Part shown: positions 35,163 to 43,918 of the stretch, in pieces
Layout of the letters: the number at the start of each line of letters is the position of its first letter
Numbering within the stretch: the first letter of the stretch is position 1
Source of the DNA: Microvirga aerophila
GTDB lineage: Bacteria > Pseudomonadota > Alphaproteobacteria > Rhizobiales > Beijerinckiaceae
Direction of reading: 5' to 3'
Assembly: GCF_003332305.1 (NCBI RefSeq)
Contig: NZ_QOIO01000034.1
Coordinates: forward strand, 1 to 64,000
Length of the DNA stretch: 64,000 nt
Program-made: the position numbers and the translations under genes
The notes under the pieces: generated by a model
Database searches by the model: none
Seen by the model: the letters and a program-made list of their open reading frames with translations, nothing else
Told to the model about the DNA's origin: nothing

Positions 35163-36119
35163 ATGGACTTGCGAAACCAATCCCCCGAGACATCCGCCGT
35201 TCGCAGTCAAACGGCCGAATCAGCTTCCGCAAAGGAAACTGCCAGCATCGTCCGGATCGATCCTCAGGCAAGCGCCGCCCTGGCATCCGCCATCAACAGC
35301 GCAAAGCAGGGAGTGAACCTGGAGGGCGCAGCGGGTTCCACGGAACCGCAGGAAACCACGCCGGACGCGATGCCTCTCGCAGGGGCCCGCAAGGGTTACT
35401 CGAACACGTACTTGAGCCGCGCCGCGATGGGCCTCGTGCTGATCGGGTCATGCTGGGTCGCTTCCTATGCCGGAACGCTCGCCAGCCGCGATTCGATTCA
35501 GCAGTTCGGAACCGACGCTGCGCGGAGCGAGGTCGCTCTAGGCAGGATTAATGGCGAAATCGAGGCCCTGAAATCGGAACTTACCGCCTTCCGGGAGGCC
35601 ATAAACGCAGCATCGGCGGCGGAGCGCCGCCAGAGCGCCAAGCTTGGCGAGAAGATCGACGGGTTCAGTCAGGCCCTGCGCAGCGCGGATGCAACGCGAA
35701 ACTCCGATGCCAAGTTCGCGGCTCTCGATGCCCGACTCGGGAAGATGGAAGGTCAGATCCTGACCACTTTGGCCGGCATGACGGCCAAGCCGGCCGCGCC
35801 GGCGACCGACCCCGCCTCCACCGCTTCGGTGGCTCCGACCCCAGTCGCAGCGCCTGTTCCGCCTCCGGCGCCGGCGCCGGCGTCTACGCCTGCGGTCAAG
35901 CCTGCCAAGAATGACCCTGCCAAGAACGAACCCGTGGACGGCTGGGTGGTGCGGGAAGTCTATGACGGCGCAGCCCTGGTGGAGGGCCGCAACCGGCGCC
36001 TCTACGAGGTCGTGCCCGGCGGCGTCGTCCCCGGCGTGGGCCGGGTCGAGTCGATCGAGCGACGGGGCCGGAGCTGGGTGGTTCTCACGGACAAGGGCGT
36101 GATCGGCACCTATCGCTGA
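35163..36119 (+). CDS. Coiled-coil inner-membrane protein of unknown function
   Basis: I do not recognise a named family. The 318-residue protein has a cytoplasmic N-terminus of about 80 polar residues, one membrane helix (AAMGLVLIGSCWVASYAGTL, about 86-105) and a coiled coil (about 115-200). A proline/alanine-rich linker (about 210-250) follows. A compact C-terminal domain of about 60 residues begins DGWVVREVYDGAALVEGRNR and ends DKGVIGTYR. The C-terminal part looks like a small beta domain exposed to the periplasm. It may belong to the cell envelope, but that is a guess from topology. Confidence 0.75.
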   Translation: MDLRNQSPETSAVRSQTAESASAKETASIVRIDPQASAALASAINSAKQGVNLEGAAGSTEPQETTPDAMPLAGARKGYSNTYLSRAAMGLVLIGSCWVASYAGTLASRDSIQQFGTDAARSEVALGRINGEIEALKSELTAFREAINAASAAERRQSAKLGEKIDGFSQALRSADATRNSDAKFAALDARLGKMEGQILTTLAGMTAKPAAPATDPASTASVAPTPVAAPVPPPAPAPASTPAVKPAKNDPAKNEPVDGWVVREVYDGAALVEGRNRRLYEVVPGGVVPGVGRVESIERRGRSWVVLTDKGVIGTYR

Positions 36120-36134
36120 CGCCTATTCCGCGCC

Positions 36135-36266
36135 TCAGCGCGGGATGATGGCGCGCAGGCCATAAGTGAGCGCGGTGAAGGCCGCTAGGCTTGCGGCATA
36201 GATCAGCACGAACCAGAGCAGGCGCTTTGAGCGCCTGCCCGACGGAGGATTTGATCCCGCCCTCAT
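36135..36266 (-). CDS. DUF2474 small subunit of the bd-type oxidase
   Basis: A 43-residue frame begins MRAGSNPPSGRRSKRLLWF and has one hydrophobic helix (LLWFVLIYAASLAAFTALTY) and a short basic end. It starts in a TGATG overlap with the stop of cydB. Small single-helix DUF2474 proteins sit at this place in CioAB-type operons, in the role that CydX plays for CydAB. The position, topology and arginine-rich start support the call although the frame is very short. Confidence 0.8.
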   Translation of the reverse strand: MRAGSNPPSGRRSKRLLWFVLIYAASLAAFTALTYGLRAIIPR

Positions 36267-37315
36267 CAATGGAGCCCGTAGCCCCCGCCCCTGATTTCCT
36301 CAGCGACCTTGCCGCGGAAAACATAATAGGCGTAGGCCGTGTAGGCGAAGGTCATCGGCATGGCGATGCCAAAGCCCACCAGGGCGAAGAGTTGGGAATC
36401 GACCGTGTTGGCCGTTTGCCAGACCGTAAGAGCCGGCGGAACGTTATAGGGAAAGAGACTGATCCCGAGGCCCAGATAGCCGAGCAGGAACAGGCCGATC
36501 GCCAGGAAGAACGGCCTCACGTGGCGGCCCTCCTCCAGATCGCGGAACAGCCGGTAGGCCGTGTAGGCGGTCACGAGCGGAATCGGCGCCAGGAACGCGA
36601 TGTTGGGCCACGAGAACCAGCGCGCCTCGATATGTCGCTCGAGGAACGGCACCCAAATGGACACGATCGCCATGGCGATGATGGTCCCGATCAGGAATCG
36701 GACGGCCATGCGCCGCGCCCAGATTTCGAGCTCGCCCGTGGTCTTCATTACGCACCAGGTTGCCCCGAGCAGCCCGTAGCCGAAGATGAGGCTGACGCCG
36801 GTGAGCAGGCTGAACGGCGTCAGGAAATCCCAGGTGCCGCCGGTGAACTGCCGTCCGTCGTTGGAAAATCCCTGGATGAACGCGCCCAGCACGATGCCTT
36901 GGGCGAAGGTGGCGATGAGCGAGCCGAAGTGGAACGCGTAGTCCCACAGGAATTTCGACCTCTCGGATTTGAACCGGAACTCGAAGGCCACGCCCCGGAA
37001 GATCAGCGCGATGAGCATGAGGATGATCGGCACGTAAAGCGCCGGCATCAGGATCGCGTAGGCCACATGGAAAACCGCGAAAAGCCCGCCTCCGCCGAGG
37101 ATGAGCCAGGTCTCGTTCCCGTCCCAGATCGGCGCCACCGAGAACATCATTCTGTCGCGCCAATTCTCATGACCAGCGGCCCTGAAGAGGATCCCGACCC
37201 CTAGGTCGAAACCGTCGACGATCACGTACATGGCGATGGCGACTGCAATGAGCGCCGCCCAGATCAAGGGAAGCCAGAAAGCCAGTCCTTCGTATTCCGT
37301 CCCGAAACCGAACAT
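36266..37315 (-). CDS. cydB: Cytochrome bd-type ubiquinol oxidase subunit II (CioB)
   Basis: This 349-residue polytopic membrane protein is subunit II of a terminal quinol oxidase. It has the conserved VIVDGFDLGVGIL near residue 31, GNETWLILGGGGLFAVF near 67 and about nine helices. Length is typical of the cyanide-insensitive branch. It follows cydA by 12 nt and overlaps the DUF2474 gene. No cydDC maturation genes are visible here. Confidence 0.94.
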   Translation of the reverse strand: MFGFGTEYEGLAFWLPLIWAALIAVAIAMYVIVDGFDLGVGILFRAAGHENWRDRMMFSVAPIWDGNETWLILGGGGLFAVFHVAYAILMPALYVPIILMLIALIFRGVAFEFRFKSERSKFLWDYAFHFGSLIATFAQGIVLGAFIQGFSNDGRQFTGGTWDFLTPFSLLTGVSLIFGYGLLGATWCVMKTTGELEIWARRMAVRFLIGTIIAMAIVSIWVPFLERHIEARWFSWPNIAFLAPIPLVTAYTAYRLFRDLEEGRHVRPFFLAIGLFLLGYLGLGISLFPYNVPPALTVWQTANTVDSQLFALVGFGIAMPMTFAYTAYAYYVFRGKVAEEIRGGGYGLH

Positions 37316-37327
37316 GATGCTGTCCCC

Positions 37328-38764
37328 TTACTCGGCGGGCTGCGCGCGGTGGCCGGGCCTGCCCTCCAGGCCTTCGTCCGGCACGGAGAACGGGCGCTTG
37401 GGCTTCTTGCCCAGATCGTCGCCGCGGATGTCTTCCACCGGATCCGGGCCGCGCCGCAAAAGCTTGGCGAGATAATAGGAGCCGAAGCCGAACACGAACG
37501 CATAGACGACCACGAAAGTGGCCAGCGAGGCCGTCACGGCTCCGGCGGTAATCGGTGAAACCGCGTCGGCGGTGCGCAGGTGTCCGTAGACCACGTAGGG
37601 CTGCCGTCCGATTTCGGCCGTGAACCAACCGAACAGGATGGCCCCGAAGCCGGAAGGAGTCATGATCATGGTGGCCGTCAGGAAGAGCCTGTTGGAAAAG
37701 AGCGTGCCCCTCCAGCGCATGTAGAGGCTCCACAAGCCGAGCCCCAGCATGGCGAAGCCGAGGCCCACCATGATGCGGAACGAGAAGAAGACCGGCCAGA
37801 CCGGCGGACGCTCATCGGGCGGCACCTCCTTGAGGCCCGGCACAACTCCGTCGAAGGCATGGGTTAGAACCCAGCTGCCGATCTTCGGAATGGCAATCTC
37901 GTAATGGTTCGTCTCCGCTTCCTCGTCGGGGATGGCGAAGAGCCGAAGCGGCATGTTGGCCATGCGGTCCCAGTTGCCCTCGATAGCGGCGAGCTTGGTC
38001 GGCTGGTATTTCAGCACGCCCAGGCCGTGCAGATCGCCAATGATGATCTGGATGGGCACGAAGATGGCAGCGAACCACAGGGCCATGGACATGGAGCGCC
38101 TGGCGCCCACGAGCTTGGCTTCAGGCGCGTCGTGCGGATGGCGCAGCAGCATCCAGGCGGACATGCCGGCGACCGCGAAGGCCGTCGTGAGATAGCACCC
38201 CAGAACCATGTGGGCGTATCGCAGCGGGAACGACGGGTTGAACACCACCTTGAACCAGTCGACCGGAACGGCCTTGCCGTTTTCGATGGCGAATCCGTCC
38301 GGCGTCTGCATCCACGAATTGGCGGACAGGATCCAGAAGGCGCTCAGGAGCGTTCCGAGCGCCACCATGCAGGTGGCGAAGAAGTGGAGCCGGTCGCCCA
38401 CGCGCTCCCAGCCGAACAGCATGATGCCCAGAAAAGCCGCCTCAAGGAAGAACGCCGTGAAGACCTCATAGGCGATCACCGGCCCCAGGACGTTGCCGGT
38501 GAATTCGGAGAAGCGCGACCAGTTGGTGCCGAACTGGTAGCTCATGACGATGCCCGACACGACGCCGAGACCGAAAGAGACGGCGAATACCTTCACCCAG
38601 AAGCGAAAGAGGTTGCGGTAGAGCGGATTGCCCGTGCGCAGCCAGTTGAACTCCAGCGCCATGAGCCAGCTGGCAAGGCCGATGGTGAAGGCCGGAAAGA
38701 TGATGTGGAAGGCAATCGTGAACGCGAACTGGATGCGCGACAGCATCAAGGCATCGAATTCCAT
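37328..38764 (-). CDS. cydA: Cytochrome bd-type ubiquinol oxidase subunit I (CioA)
   Basis: Subunit I carries the haems and the quinol site and reduces oxygen to water without pumping protons. Likely haem ligands are the His in FTIAFHIIFPAF (near residue 18), the His in LRYAHMVLGCY (near 187) and a Met in RIMVGLGFAMLG. The glutamates of AYEVFTAFFLEAAF are also present. At 478 residues, with a short quinol loop, it resembles CioA rather than E. coli CydA (522 residues). A short Q loop goes with low cyanide sensitivity. Confidence 0.95.
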   Translation of the reverse strand: MEFDALMLSRIQFAFTIAFHIIFPAFTIGLASWLMALEFNWLRTGNPLYRNLFRFWVKVFAVSFGLGVVSGIVMSYQFGTNWSRFSEFTGNVLGPVIAYEVFTAFFLEAAFLGIMLFGWERVGDRLHFFATCMVALGTLLSAFWILSANSWMQTPDGFAIENGKAVPVDWFKVVFNPSFPLRYAHMVLGCYLTTAFAVAGMSAWMLLRHPHDAPEAKLVGARRSMSMALWFAAIFVPIQIIIGDLHGLGVLKYQPTKLAAIEGNWDRMANMPLRLFAIPDEEAETNHYEIAIPKIGSWVLTHAFDGVVPGLKEVPPDERPPVWPVFFSFRIMVGLGFAMLGLGLWSLYMRWRGTLFSNRLFLTATMIMTPSGFGAILFGWFTAEIGRQPYVVYGHLRTADAVSPITAGAVTASLATFVVVYAFVFGFGSYYLAKLLRRGPDPVEDIRGDDLGKKPKRPFSVPDEGLEGRPGHRAQPAE

Positions 38765-38864
38765 GAACCTTCCCCTTTGATAGCACCTCTGCTTTTAGGG
38801 CGCGCTCAGGCCCGGACCAGGGTCGGCGCGTTCGCAGAGGCGTGGAACAGAACGTCCATGCGGC

Positions 38865-39716
38865 CTAGAACGGCTGCCATCCAGTGTTCAGGCGGGCCAG
38901 TGCTTCGAGCTCGATCGGGTCGTGGCTGCAGAAGATCCGCACATTGCTGCGCCGGTCGTTCGCAAGAGCCCGCAGCCTATCCTGATTGCGAAGGCGCGTG
39001 GGACGGTCCATCTCCATCAGGCGCTGATAGGCCGCAAGACCCGGCGTGCAGCGGGGCTCGGGGTCCATCTCGTGGCGGTAGAAATAAGCGTCGCCGGCGT
39101 TGAGCAGCCACCCGTCCGGCGTGTCGATGGCGACGCCCGCATGGCCATAGGTGTGGCCCGGCAGGGGAACCATCAGGATCTCCGGCGGCAATCCGTCGAG
39201 ATCGCGCACCGCGTCAAAGCCGAACCAGCGCCCGCCTCCCTCATAGAAGCGCCAATCATGGACCTCGTCCCATTGTTCGGGACGATAGCGACGGCGGTTG
39301 ATGAAGCCTCGCCTGATCTCAGCGACATCGACCTCCGGCTGCAGCACATGGACTCGGGCCTCGGGAAAGTCCTCGAGGCCGCCGGCGTGGTCGAAGTCGA
39401 GATGCGTGAGCACGATGTGGCGCACGTCGCGGGGCGAGAAGCCGCGGCTGCGCACCTGTTCGAGCGCTGTGTAGCGGTGTTCGAGCTGGATGCGGTTGGT
39501 GTGAATGAAAAACGGGCTCAGCCGGTCGTAGGGCCGCTCCACGTCCTGGGAGCCAAAGCCCGTATCCACCAGAACCAGGCCACTATCCGTCTCGACCAGG
39601 AGGCAGTGGCAGACGAGCTGCCCCGTCAAACCCCGGCTCACCCCATCCCAAAGCCTGCCGCCCACGGGGCACATGCAACCGCAGTTGAGATGGTGAATGC
39701 GCATGGAGATCCTCAC
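38865..39716 (-). CDS. Metallo-beta-lactamase-fold hydrolase (lactonase-like)
   Basis: The 283-residue protein has the metal motif LTHLDFDHAGGL near residue 108 (HxxxDH type), PLPGHTYGHAGVAI near 186 and LLNAGDAYFY near 205. The N-terminus RIHHLNCGCMCPVGG resembles the N-acyl homoserine lactonase-like branch of the superfamily. Quorum quenching is possible but not shown; several members act on other lactones or esters. A start four codons later (39704) is possible. Confidence 0.8.
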   Translation of the reverse strand: MRISMRIHHLNCGCMCPVGGRLWDGVSRGLTGQLVCHCLLVETDSGLVLVDTGFGSQDVERPYDRLSPFFIHTNRIQLEHRYTALEQVRSRGFSPRDVRHIVLTHLDFDHAGGLEDFPEARVHVLQPEVDVAEIRRGFINRRRYRPEQWDEVHDWRFYEGGGRWFGFDAVRDLDGLPPEILMVPLPGHTYGHAGVAIDTPDGWLLNAGDAYFYRHEMDPEPRCTPGLAAYQRLMEMDRPTRLRNQDRLRALANDRRSNVRIFCSHDPIELEALARLNTGWQPF

Positions 39717-39770
39717 GAGGTGAATGTGGCCGAACCTTAACGTCAGCCAAGAGGGAAATGTTCGGCTGTC

Positions 39771-40928
39771 TCAGACCCGCATCTCCTGAGCCGCGTGGTC
39801 TGCGCGGGGCTTGCGCTTCTTTTGCGGATTGCGCTCCTTCGCGTCGATCTCGCGGGACAGGCGCTCCTGAAGGAGGGACAGAACCGCCGCCTCCTCGGGC
39901 TTGAGGCCGGACAGGTTCTCCCGCAGCTCGGCCTGGACCTCGTCCTGAATCTCCAGAAGCAAAGCGCCGTCGAGATAGCAGGTGAAGACCTCCGGATGCA
40001 CATAGCATTTGCGGCAGATGGTCGGCGTGTTGCCGAGGCGCGACGACACTTTCTCGATGGCGGCGCGGATGTTCTTCTTGGCCTTCGCGTCGCTGTCGAA
40101 CTCCTCGAACTCGGACAGCGCCAGCGCCGCCAGCACCGTTCCGGACCAGGTCCGGAAATCCTTCGCCGTGATGTCGCGCCCGGTGATTTCCTTCAGATAG
40201 GCGTTCACGTCCGCCGACGTGACGGATTGCTGCTGGCCGTTCTCGTCCATGTACTGGAACAGATCCTGACCCGGCAGATCCTGACAGGCCTTCACGATCC
40301 GGGCGATGCGCCGGTCCTTGACGGCAAGCCGCCAGGTCTTTCCGCTCTTGCCCTTGAACTGGAAGCGCAGCTCGGCGCCCTCCACCTTCACGTGCGGATC
40401 GCGTAAGGTCGTGAGCCCGTAGCTCTTGTTCTGCTTGGCGTAGTCCGCGTTGCCGACGCGGATGAGCGTATTCTCGAGAAGGTGCACAACCGTCGCCAGC
40501 ACCTTCTCGCGCGACAGGCCGCGCAGGCTCATATGCTCGTCGATGGTCTTGCGGATCGCCGGGAGCCCGCGGGCGAATTCGAGCATGTGCTCGTATTTCG
40601 TACTCTCCCGGACCTCGCGGAAGGCCAGATGGTAGCGGTATTGCTTGCGTCCCTTGGCGTCGCGCCCGGTCGCCTGGATGTGCCCGTTCGCCCTGGCGCA
40701 GATCCACACATCCGTATAGGCCGGCGGGATGGCGAGCGAACGGATGCGCGTGAGGGTTTCCTTGTCGGCCACCTTCTTGCCGTCCGGGCCAAGATAGGTG
40801 AAGCCCTTGCCGGATTTCTTCCGCCGGATGCCGGGTTCCTCGTCCGAGACGTAGCGAAGCCCAGCCGTCTCCGCCGCATCGCGCGGATCGACGATATTGT
40901 CGGGAGAGGAGTTCGGATCCAGCAACAT
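39771..40928 (-). CDS. DNA topoisomerase IB (poxvirus/bacterial type)
   Basis: This 385-residue enzyme relaxes supercoiled DNA by cutting one strand through a 3'-phosphotyrosine. The N-terminal domain includes KGFTYLGPDGKKV and RIRSLAIPPAYTDVWIC. The catalytic domain includes YRYHLAFREVRE, NKSYGLTTLRDPHVKV, a FRTWSGTVLAA segment and the active-site region NTPTICRKCYVHPEV with the likely catalytic Tyr near residue 325. Type IB enzymes are patchy in bacteria and common in Hyphomicrobiales, where they are often chromosomal and non-essential. Confidence 0.93.
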   Translation of the reverse strand: MLLDPNSSPDNIVDPRDAAETAGLRYVSDEEPGIRRKKSGKGFTYLGPDGKKVADKETLTRIRSLAIPPAYTDVWICARANGHIQATGRDAKGRKQYRYHLAFREVRESTKYEHMLEFARGLPAIRKTIDEHMSLRGLSREKVLATVVHLLENTLIRVGNADYAKQNKSYGLTTLRDPHVKVEGAELRFQFKGKSGKTWRLAVKDRRIARIVKACQDLPGQDLFQYMDENGQQQSVTSADVNAYLKEITGRDITAKDFRTWSGTVLAALALSEFEEFDSDAKAKKNIRAAIEKVSSRLGNTPTICRKCYVHPEVFTCYLDGALLLEIQDEVQAELRENLSGLKPEEAAVLSLLQERLSREIDAKERNPQKKRKPRADHAAQEMRV

Positions 40929-40957
40929 GGCGCGCCTTTACGTCCGGCAGAGGAAGG

Positions 40958-41275
40958 TCAACCGGTCCCTGCCATGCCGGGTTCCCTGTGCGGAGGCGAG
41001 GCATGGCCGTCGCGCCGGTCGTTGCGGATCTTCAGGAACAGGACGGCGCCGCTCAACGCGAGGCTGAGCAGATTGAAGATGATGATGGGAAGGTTGCCGA
41101 TCATGAACCCGTAGACCGACCACAGGATGAAGGCCGAGACGGTCACGCAGTACATGCGTTTGGAGATGGCCGCCGTATCGCGCTCCCGCCACGCCTTGAG
41201 CACCTGGGGGATGAAGCTCGACGTGGACAGAAGTCCTGCGATCACCGCCAGGGTTGTGGGCAGCCAACCATCCAT
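40958..41275 (-). CDS. SemiSWEET-type sugar transporter
   Basis: This is a 105-residue protein with three helices and a PQ-loop motif (SFIPQVLKAWRERDTAAIS), which is the triple-helix unit of bacterial SemiSWEETs. These work as dimers to equilibrate sugars across the inner membrane. It stands 29 nt upstream of the topoisomerase gene on the same strand. The C-terminal 20 residues are polar and probably cytoplasmic. The sugar is not predictable. Confidence 0.88.
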   Translation of the reverse strand: MDGWLPTTLAVIAGLLSTSSFIPQVLKAWRERDTAAISKRMYCVTVSAFILWSVYGFMIGNLPIIIFNLLSLALSGAVLFLKIRNDRRDGHASPPHREPGMAGTG

Positions 41276-41380
41276 GCCTGTCTCCTGCTCTGCTGGTCAT
41301 CGGCAACGGTGGGCGAAATGGGAGGTTCCCTCCCCGGGCAGCGGCGTTTAGAAGGGCCTGCCCGTCATCCTGGAACGCCC

Positions 41381-42532
41381 GTGTCATCTTCGCCGAATTC
41401 CGATCTCCATGGCCGCAAGCTGGTCTTCATCGTCACCGAGGACTGGTTCTTCGCGTCGCACTTCCTGCCCATGGCTCGGGCCGCGCATGAACTCGGCCTC
41501 TCGGTCGCGGTGGTCACGCGGGTCCGCTCCCACCGCGAGGCTATCGAGGCCACAGGCGCGCGGGTGATCCCCCTGGAGGCGGAGCGCAGCAGCCTCAATC
41601 CCATGACGGCGGGCTACGCGGCGGGCCAGCTTGCGGCGATCCTCAAGGCCGAGAACGCCGACATGGTCCATTGCATCGCACTCCGGAGCATCCTGGTCGG
41701 GGGCTTCGCGGCCACCATGGCGGGGATCAGCCGGCGGGTCTTCGCCCTCACGGGCTCCGGCCTCCTGGGTGCCCGGGCTGACCTGACGGGGCGCCTGGCC
41801 CGGCGGGCGGTGCGCCTGCTTGTGCGCGGCCTAGAAACCCGCCAGACCCGCTACCTTTTCGAGAACACCGACGATCCCCGATCGCTCGGCCTCGATCCGG
41901 CAGGCCCCAACGTCACCATCGTGGGCGGAGCCGGGATCGATCCGACGATGCTGCAGCCCTCGCGTCTGCCGCCTCATCCGCCGCTCAAGGTGGCGGTCGT
42001 CGCGCGCATGCTCTGGTCCAAAGGCGTCGATCTCGCGGTCGAGGCCGTGCGGAGCGCTCGGGCAAGCGGGGCCGCCATCGAGCTTTCGCTCTACGGCGCA
42101 CCCGACCCGTCGAACCCGAAGGCCATTCCGGAAAAGACCCTGAAGGCCTGGGATGCGGAGCCCGGCATCGCCTGGCACGGAGCCACCCGGGACGTGGCTG
42201 CGGTCTGGCGCGAGCACCACGTCGCCTGCCTGCCCTCCCGGGGCGGCGAGGGGCTGCCCAGGACCCTCCTCGAAGCGGCGGCCTGCGGCCGCGCCATCGT
42301 GACTACCGACGTTCCAGGCTGCCGCACCCTGGTGCGCGACGGCCAGGAAGGAAGGGTCGTGCCTGCCGACGACGCGGCCAGCCTGGCGGAGGCTCTCAAA
42401 GCCCTCGCCAACGACCCGGACCTCGCCGCCCGCATGGGTGAGGCCGCCCGCGCCCGCGTTCTCGACGGCTTTACGGAGCGGGACGTGATGGACGGGATCA
42501 AACGGCTCTACGCTTCCATGCTGACTTCATGA
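41381..42532 (+). CDS. Glycosyltransferase family 4 protein
   Basis: The 383-residue protein has the GT-B fold. An N-terminal half begins KLVFIVTEDWFFASHFLPMA and the C-terminal donor-binding half shows VVARMLWSKGVDLAVEA near residue 208 and the E-x7-E type motif in PSRGGEGLPRTLLEAAACG near 288. It probably transfers a nucleotide sugar to an envelope glycan. The GTG at 41381 is chosen; an in-frame ATG at 41318 would add 21 atypical residues. Its stop overlaps the next ATG by 4 nt. Confidence 0.85.
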   Translation: MSSSPNSDLHGRKLVFIVTEDWFFASHFLPMARAAHELGLSVAVVTRVRSHREAIEATGARVIPLEAERSSLNPMTAGYAAGQLAAILKAENADMVHCIALRSILVGGFAATMAGISRRVFALTGSGLLGARADLTGRLARRAVRLLVRGLETRQTRYLFENTDDPRSLGLDPAGPNVTIVGGAGIDPTMLQPSRLPPHPPLKVAVVARMLWSKGVDLAVEAVRSARASGAAIELSLYGAPDPSNPKAIPEKTLKAWDAEPGIAWHGATRDVAAVWREHHVACLPSRGGEGLPRTLLEAAACGRAIVTTDVPGCRTLVRDGQEGRVVPADDAASLAEALKALANDPDLAARMGEAARARVLDGFTERDVMDGIKRLYASMLTS

Positions 42533-43182
42533 TCCTGGACCCCGTCGCCTTCATCCGGGCTGAGACGCGCCTGCTTCCGGTGCCTCATGCCCCGGAGCTG
42601 TCCCTGCACGTGGCGGACGAAGCGACGGAGCTCTGGCAAAGGACCGAGGAAGAACTGGGCGAGATCGGCCTTCCGCCTCCGTTCTGGGCCTTCGCCTGGG
42701 CGGGCGGACAGGCGCTGGCCCGCTACATCCTGGACAACCCGCACATCGTGCGCAGTCGGCGGGTGCTCGATTTCGCGTCCGGCTCGGGTCTGGTGGCGAT
42801 TGCCGCCATGAAGGCGGGCGCGGCCAGCGTGGCGGCCTGCGACATCGACCCGTTCGCCATTGCGGCCATTGGCCTGAACGCCCAGGCCAATGACGTAACG
42901 GTCGTGGCCGTGCAGCAAGATCTCGTCGGAGAGGATCAGGGTTGGGACGTCGTTCTGGCCGGGGACATCTGCTACGAGCAGGATCTGGCCCTCAGGGTCA
43001 CGGATTGGCTTTGTGCCCTGAGTCGCCGGGGCGCAACCGTCCTCATCGGCGATCCGGGTCGAACTTATCTCCCAAAAGACCGTCTGGAAAAGGTCGCGGC
43101 CTATGAGGTGCCGGTCACCCGAACGCTGGAGGATGCCGACATCAAGAAGTCCAGCGTCTGGCGCTTCCGTAGCGTTTCCTGA
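42529..43182 (+). CDS. Class I SAM methyltransferase (ETFB lysine methyltransferase-like)
   Basis: The 217-residue protein resembles the methyltransferases that modify lysine on electron transfer flavoprotein beta. It has PPFWAFAWAGGQALARYIL near residue 50, the SAM motif RVLDFASGSGLVAIAAMKAGA near 78, CDIDPFA and DVVLAGDICYE near 139. It overlaps the glycosyltransferase gene by 4 nt. The target protein is inferred from family likeness only. Confidence 0.82.
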   Translation: MILDPVAFIRAETRLLPVPHAPELSLHVADEATELWQRTEEELGEIGLPPPFWAFAWAGGQALARYILDNPHIVRSRRVLDFASGSGLVAIAAMKAGAASVAACDIDPFAIAAIGLNAQANDVTVVAVQQDLVGEDQGWDVVLAGDICYEQDLALRVTDWLCALSRRGATVLIGDPGRTYLPKDRLEKVAAYEVPVTRTLEDADIKKSSVWRFRSVS

Positions 43183-43255
43183 AACCTCCTCCCTCTTTGC
43201 ACGTTTGCAGAGCGCAAAGATATTTCATTGCGCATTTTCCCCATGAAAAAGTAGT

Positions 43256-43298
43256 GATATAACCTATATGGATAGGGTGAATTACGAAAAGTTATATC
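43256..43298. promoter_or_regulatory. Inverted repeat upstream of zur (candidate Zur box)
   Basis: GATATAAC (43256-43263) and GTTATATC (43291-43298) form a perfect 8-bp inverted repeat in the AT-rich zur leader. A second overlapping palindrome, ATATA-ACC-TATAT, lies at 43257-43269. GTTATA-type half sites are usual in Zur operators of alphaproteobacteria. It may mediate autoregulation. The spacing is wide, so it may be two separate sites. Confidence 0.4.
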
Positions 43299-43328
43299 GC
43301 TTCGAACGCCCGACGAGGAGGAATAACC

Positions 43329-43844
43329 ATGCCCCATACTGCAGCCTACAAGCACTACCAGCCAGGCGAGAGCCCTGCGCGATCCCCTTCACGGTCCGAA
43401 CAGACCGCAAGAGCCCTAGCCCAATCCGAGGCCATGTGCCGGGCCAATGGAGCAAGGCTCACGCGCATTCGACGCAACGTGCTGGAAGTCCTGTACACGT
43501 GCCACAAGCCGCTCGGGGCCTACGAACTGGCCGACCTCCTCTCGCCGGGCGCCCGGCGCATGGCCCCCATCACAGTCTACCGCGCCCTCGACTTCCTGAT
43601 CGAGCAGGGCCTGGCCCATCGCCTGGCAAGTCAGAACGCCTATATCGCGACCATTCATGGCCACGGCGGCGAAACCTGCGCCTTCCTGATCTGCGAGGAA
43701 TGCGGCGACGTGAGCGAGGCGACTTCCCGGGACTTTGCAGATACGGTGTCGGGCCTCGTGTCCCAGGCAGGGTTCAGGCCGCGCGCGAAGGTTCTAGAGA
43801 TCACCGGCCGGTGCGCCCATTGCCAAGGCGCGGGACGCCACTAA
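43329..43844 (+). CDS. zur: Zinc uptake regulator Zur (Fur family)
   Basis: The 171-residue Fur-family repressor has a winged helix in the first half (RIRRNVLEVLYTCHKPLGAYEL, residues about 48-70, and ITVYRALDFLIEQGLAHR near 79). It has a structural zinc site from CEEC and CAHC, and a HGHGGE stretch near 112. The motif set and the HGHGGE variant point to Zur rather than Fur. It would shut zinc importers when zinc is replete. No znu genes are next to it. A possible operator lies in its own leader. Confidence 0.88.
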   Translation: MPHTAAYKHYQPGESPARSPSRSEQTARALAQSEAMCRANGARLTRIRRNVLEVLYTCHKPLGAYELADLLSPGARRMAPITVYRALDFLIEQGLAHRLASQNAYIATIHGHGGETCAFLICEECGDVSEATSRDFADTVSGLVSQAGFRPRAKVLEITGRCAHCQGAGRH

Positions 43845-43918
43845 GCCGCGCTTGACGCAGCGGGGATTTGGCATCAGCTAATCGGCGGCAGCCCGGAGCT
43901 GCCGCCGTGGATGACCGC

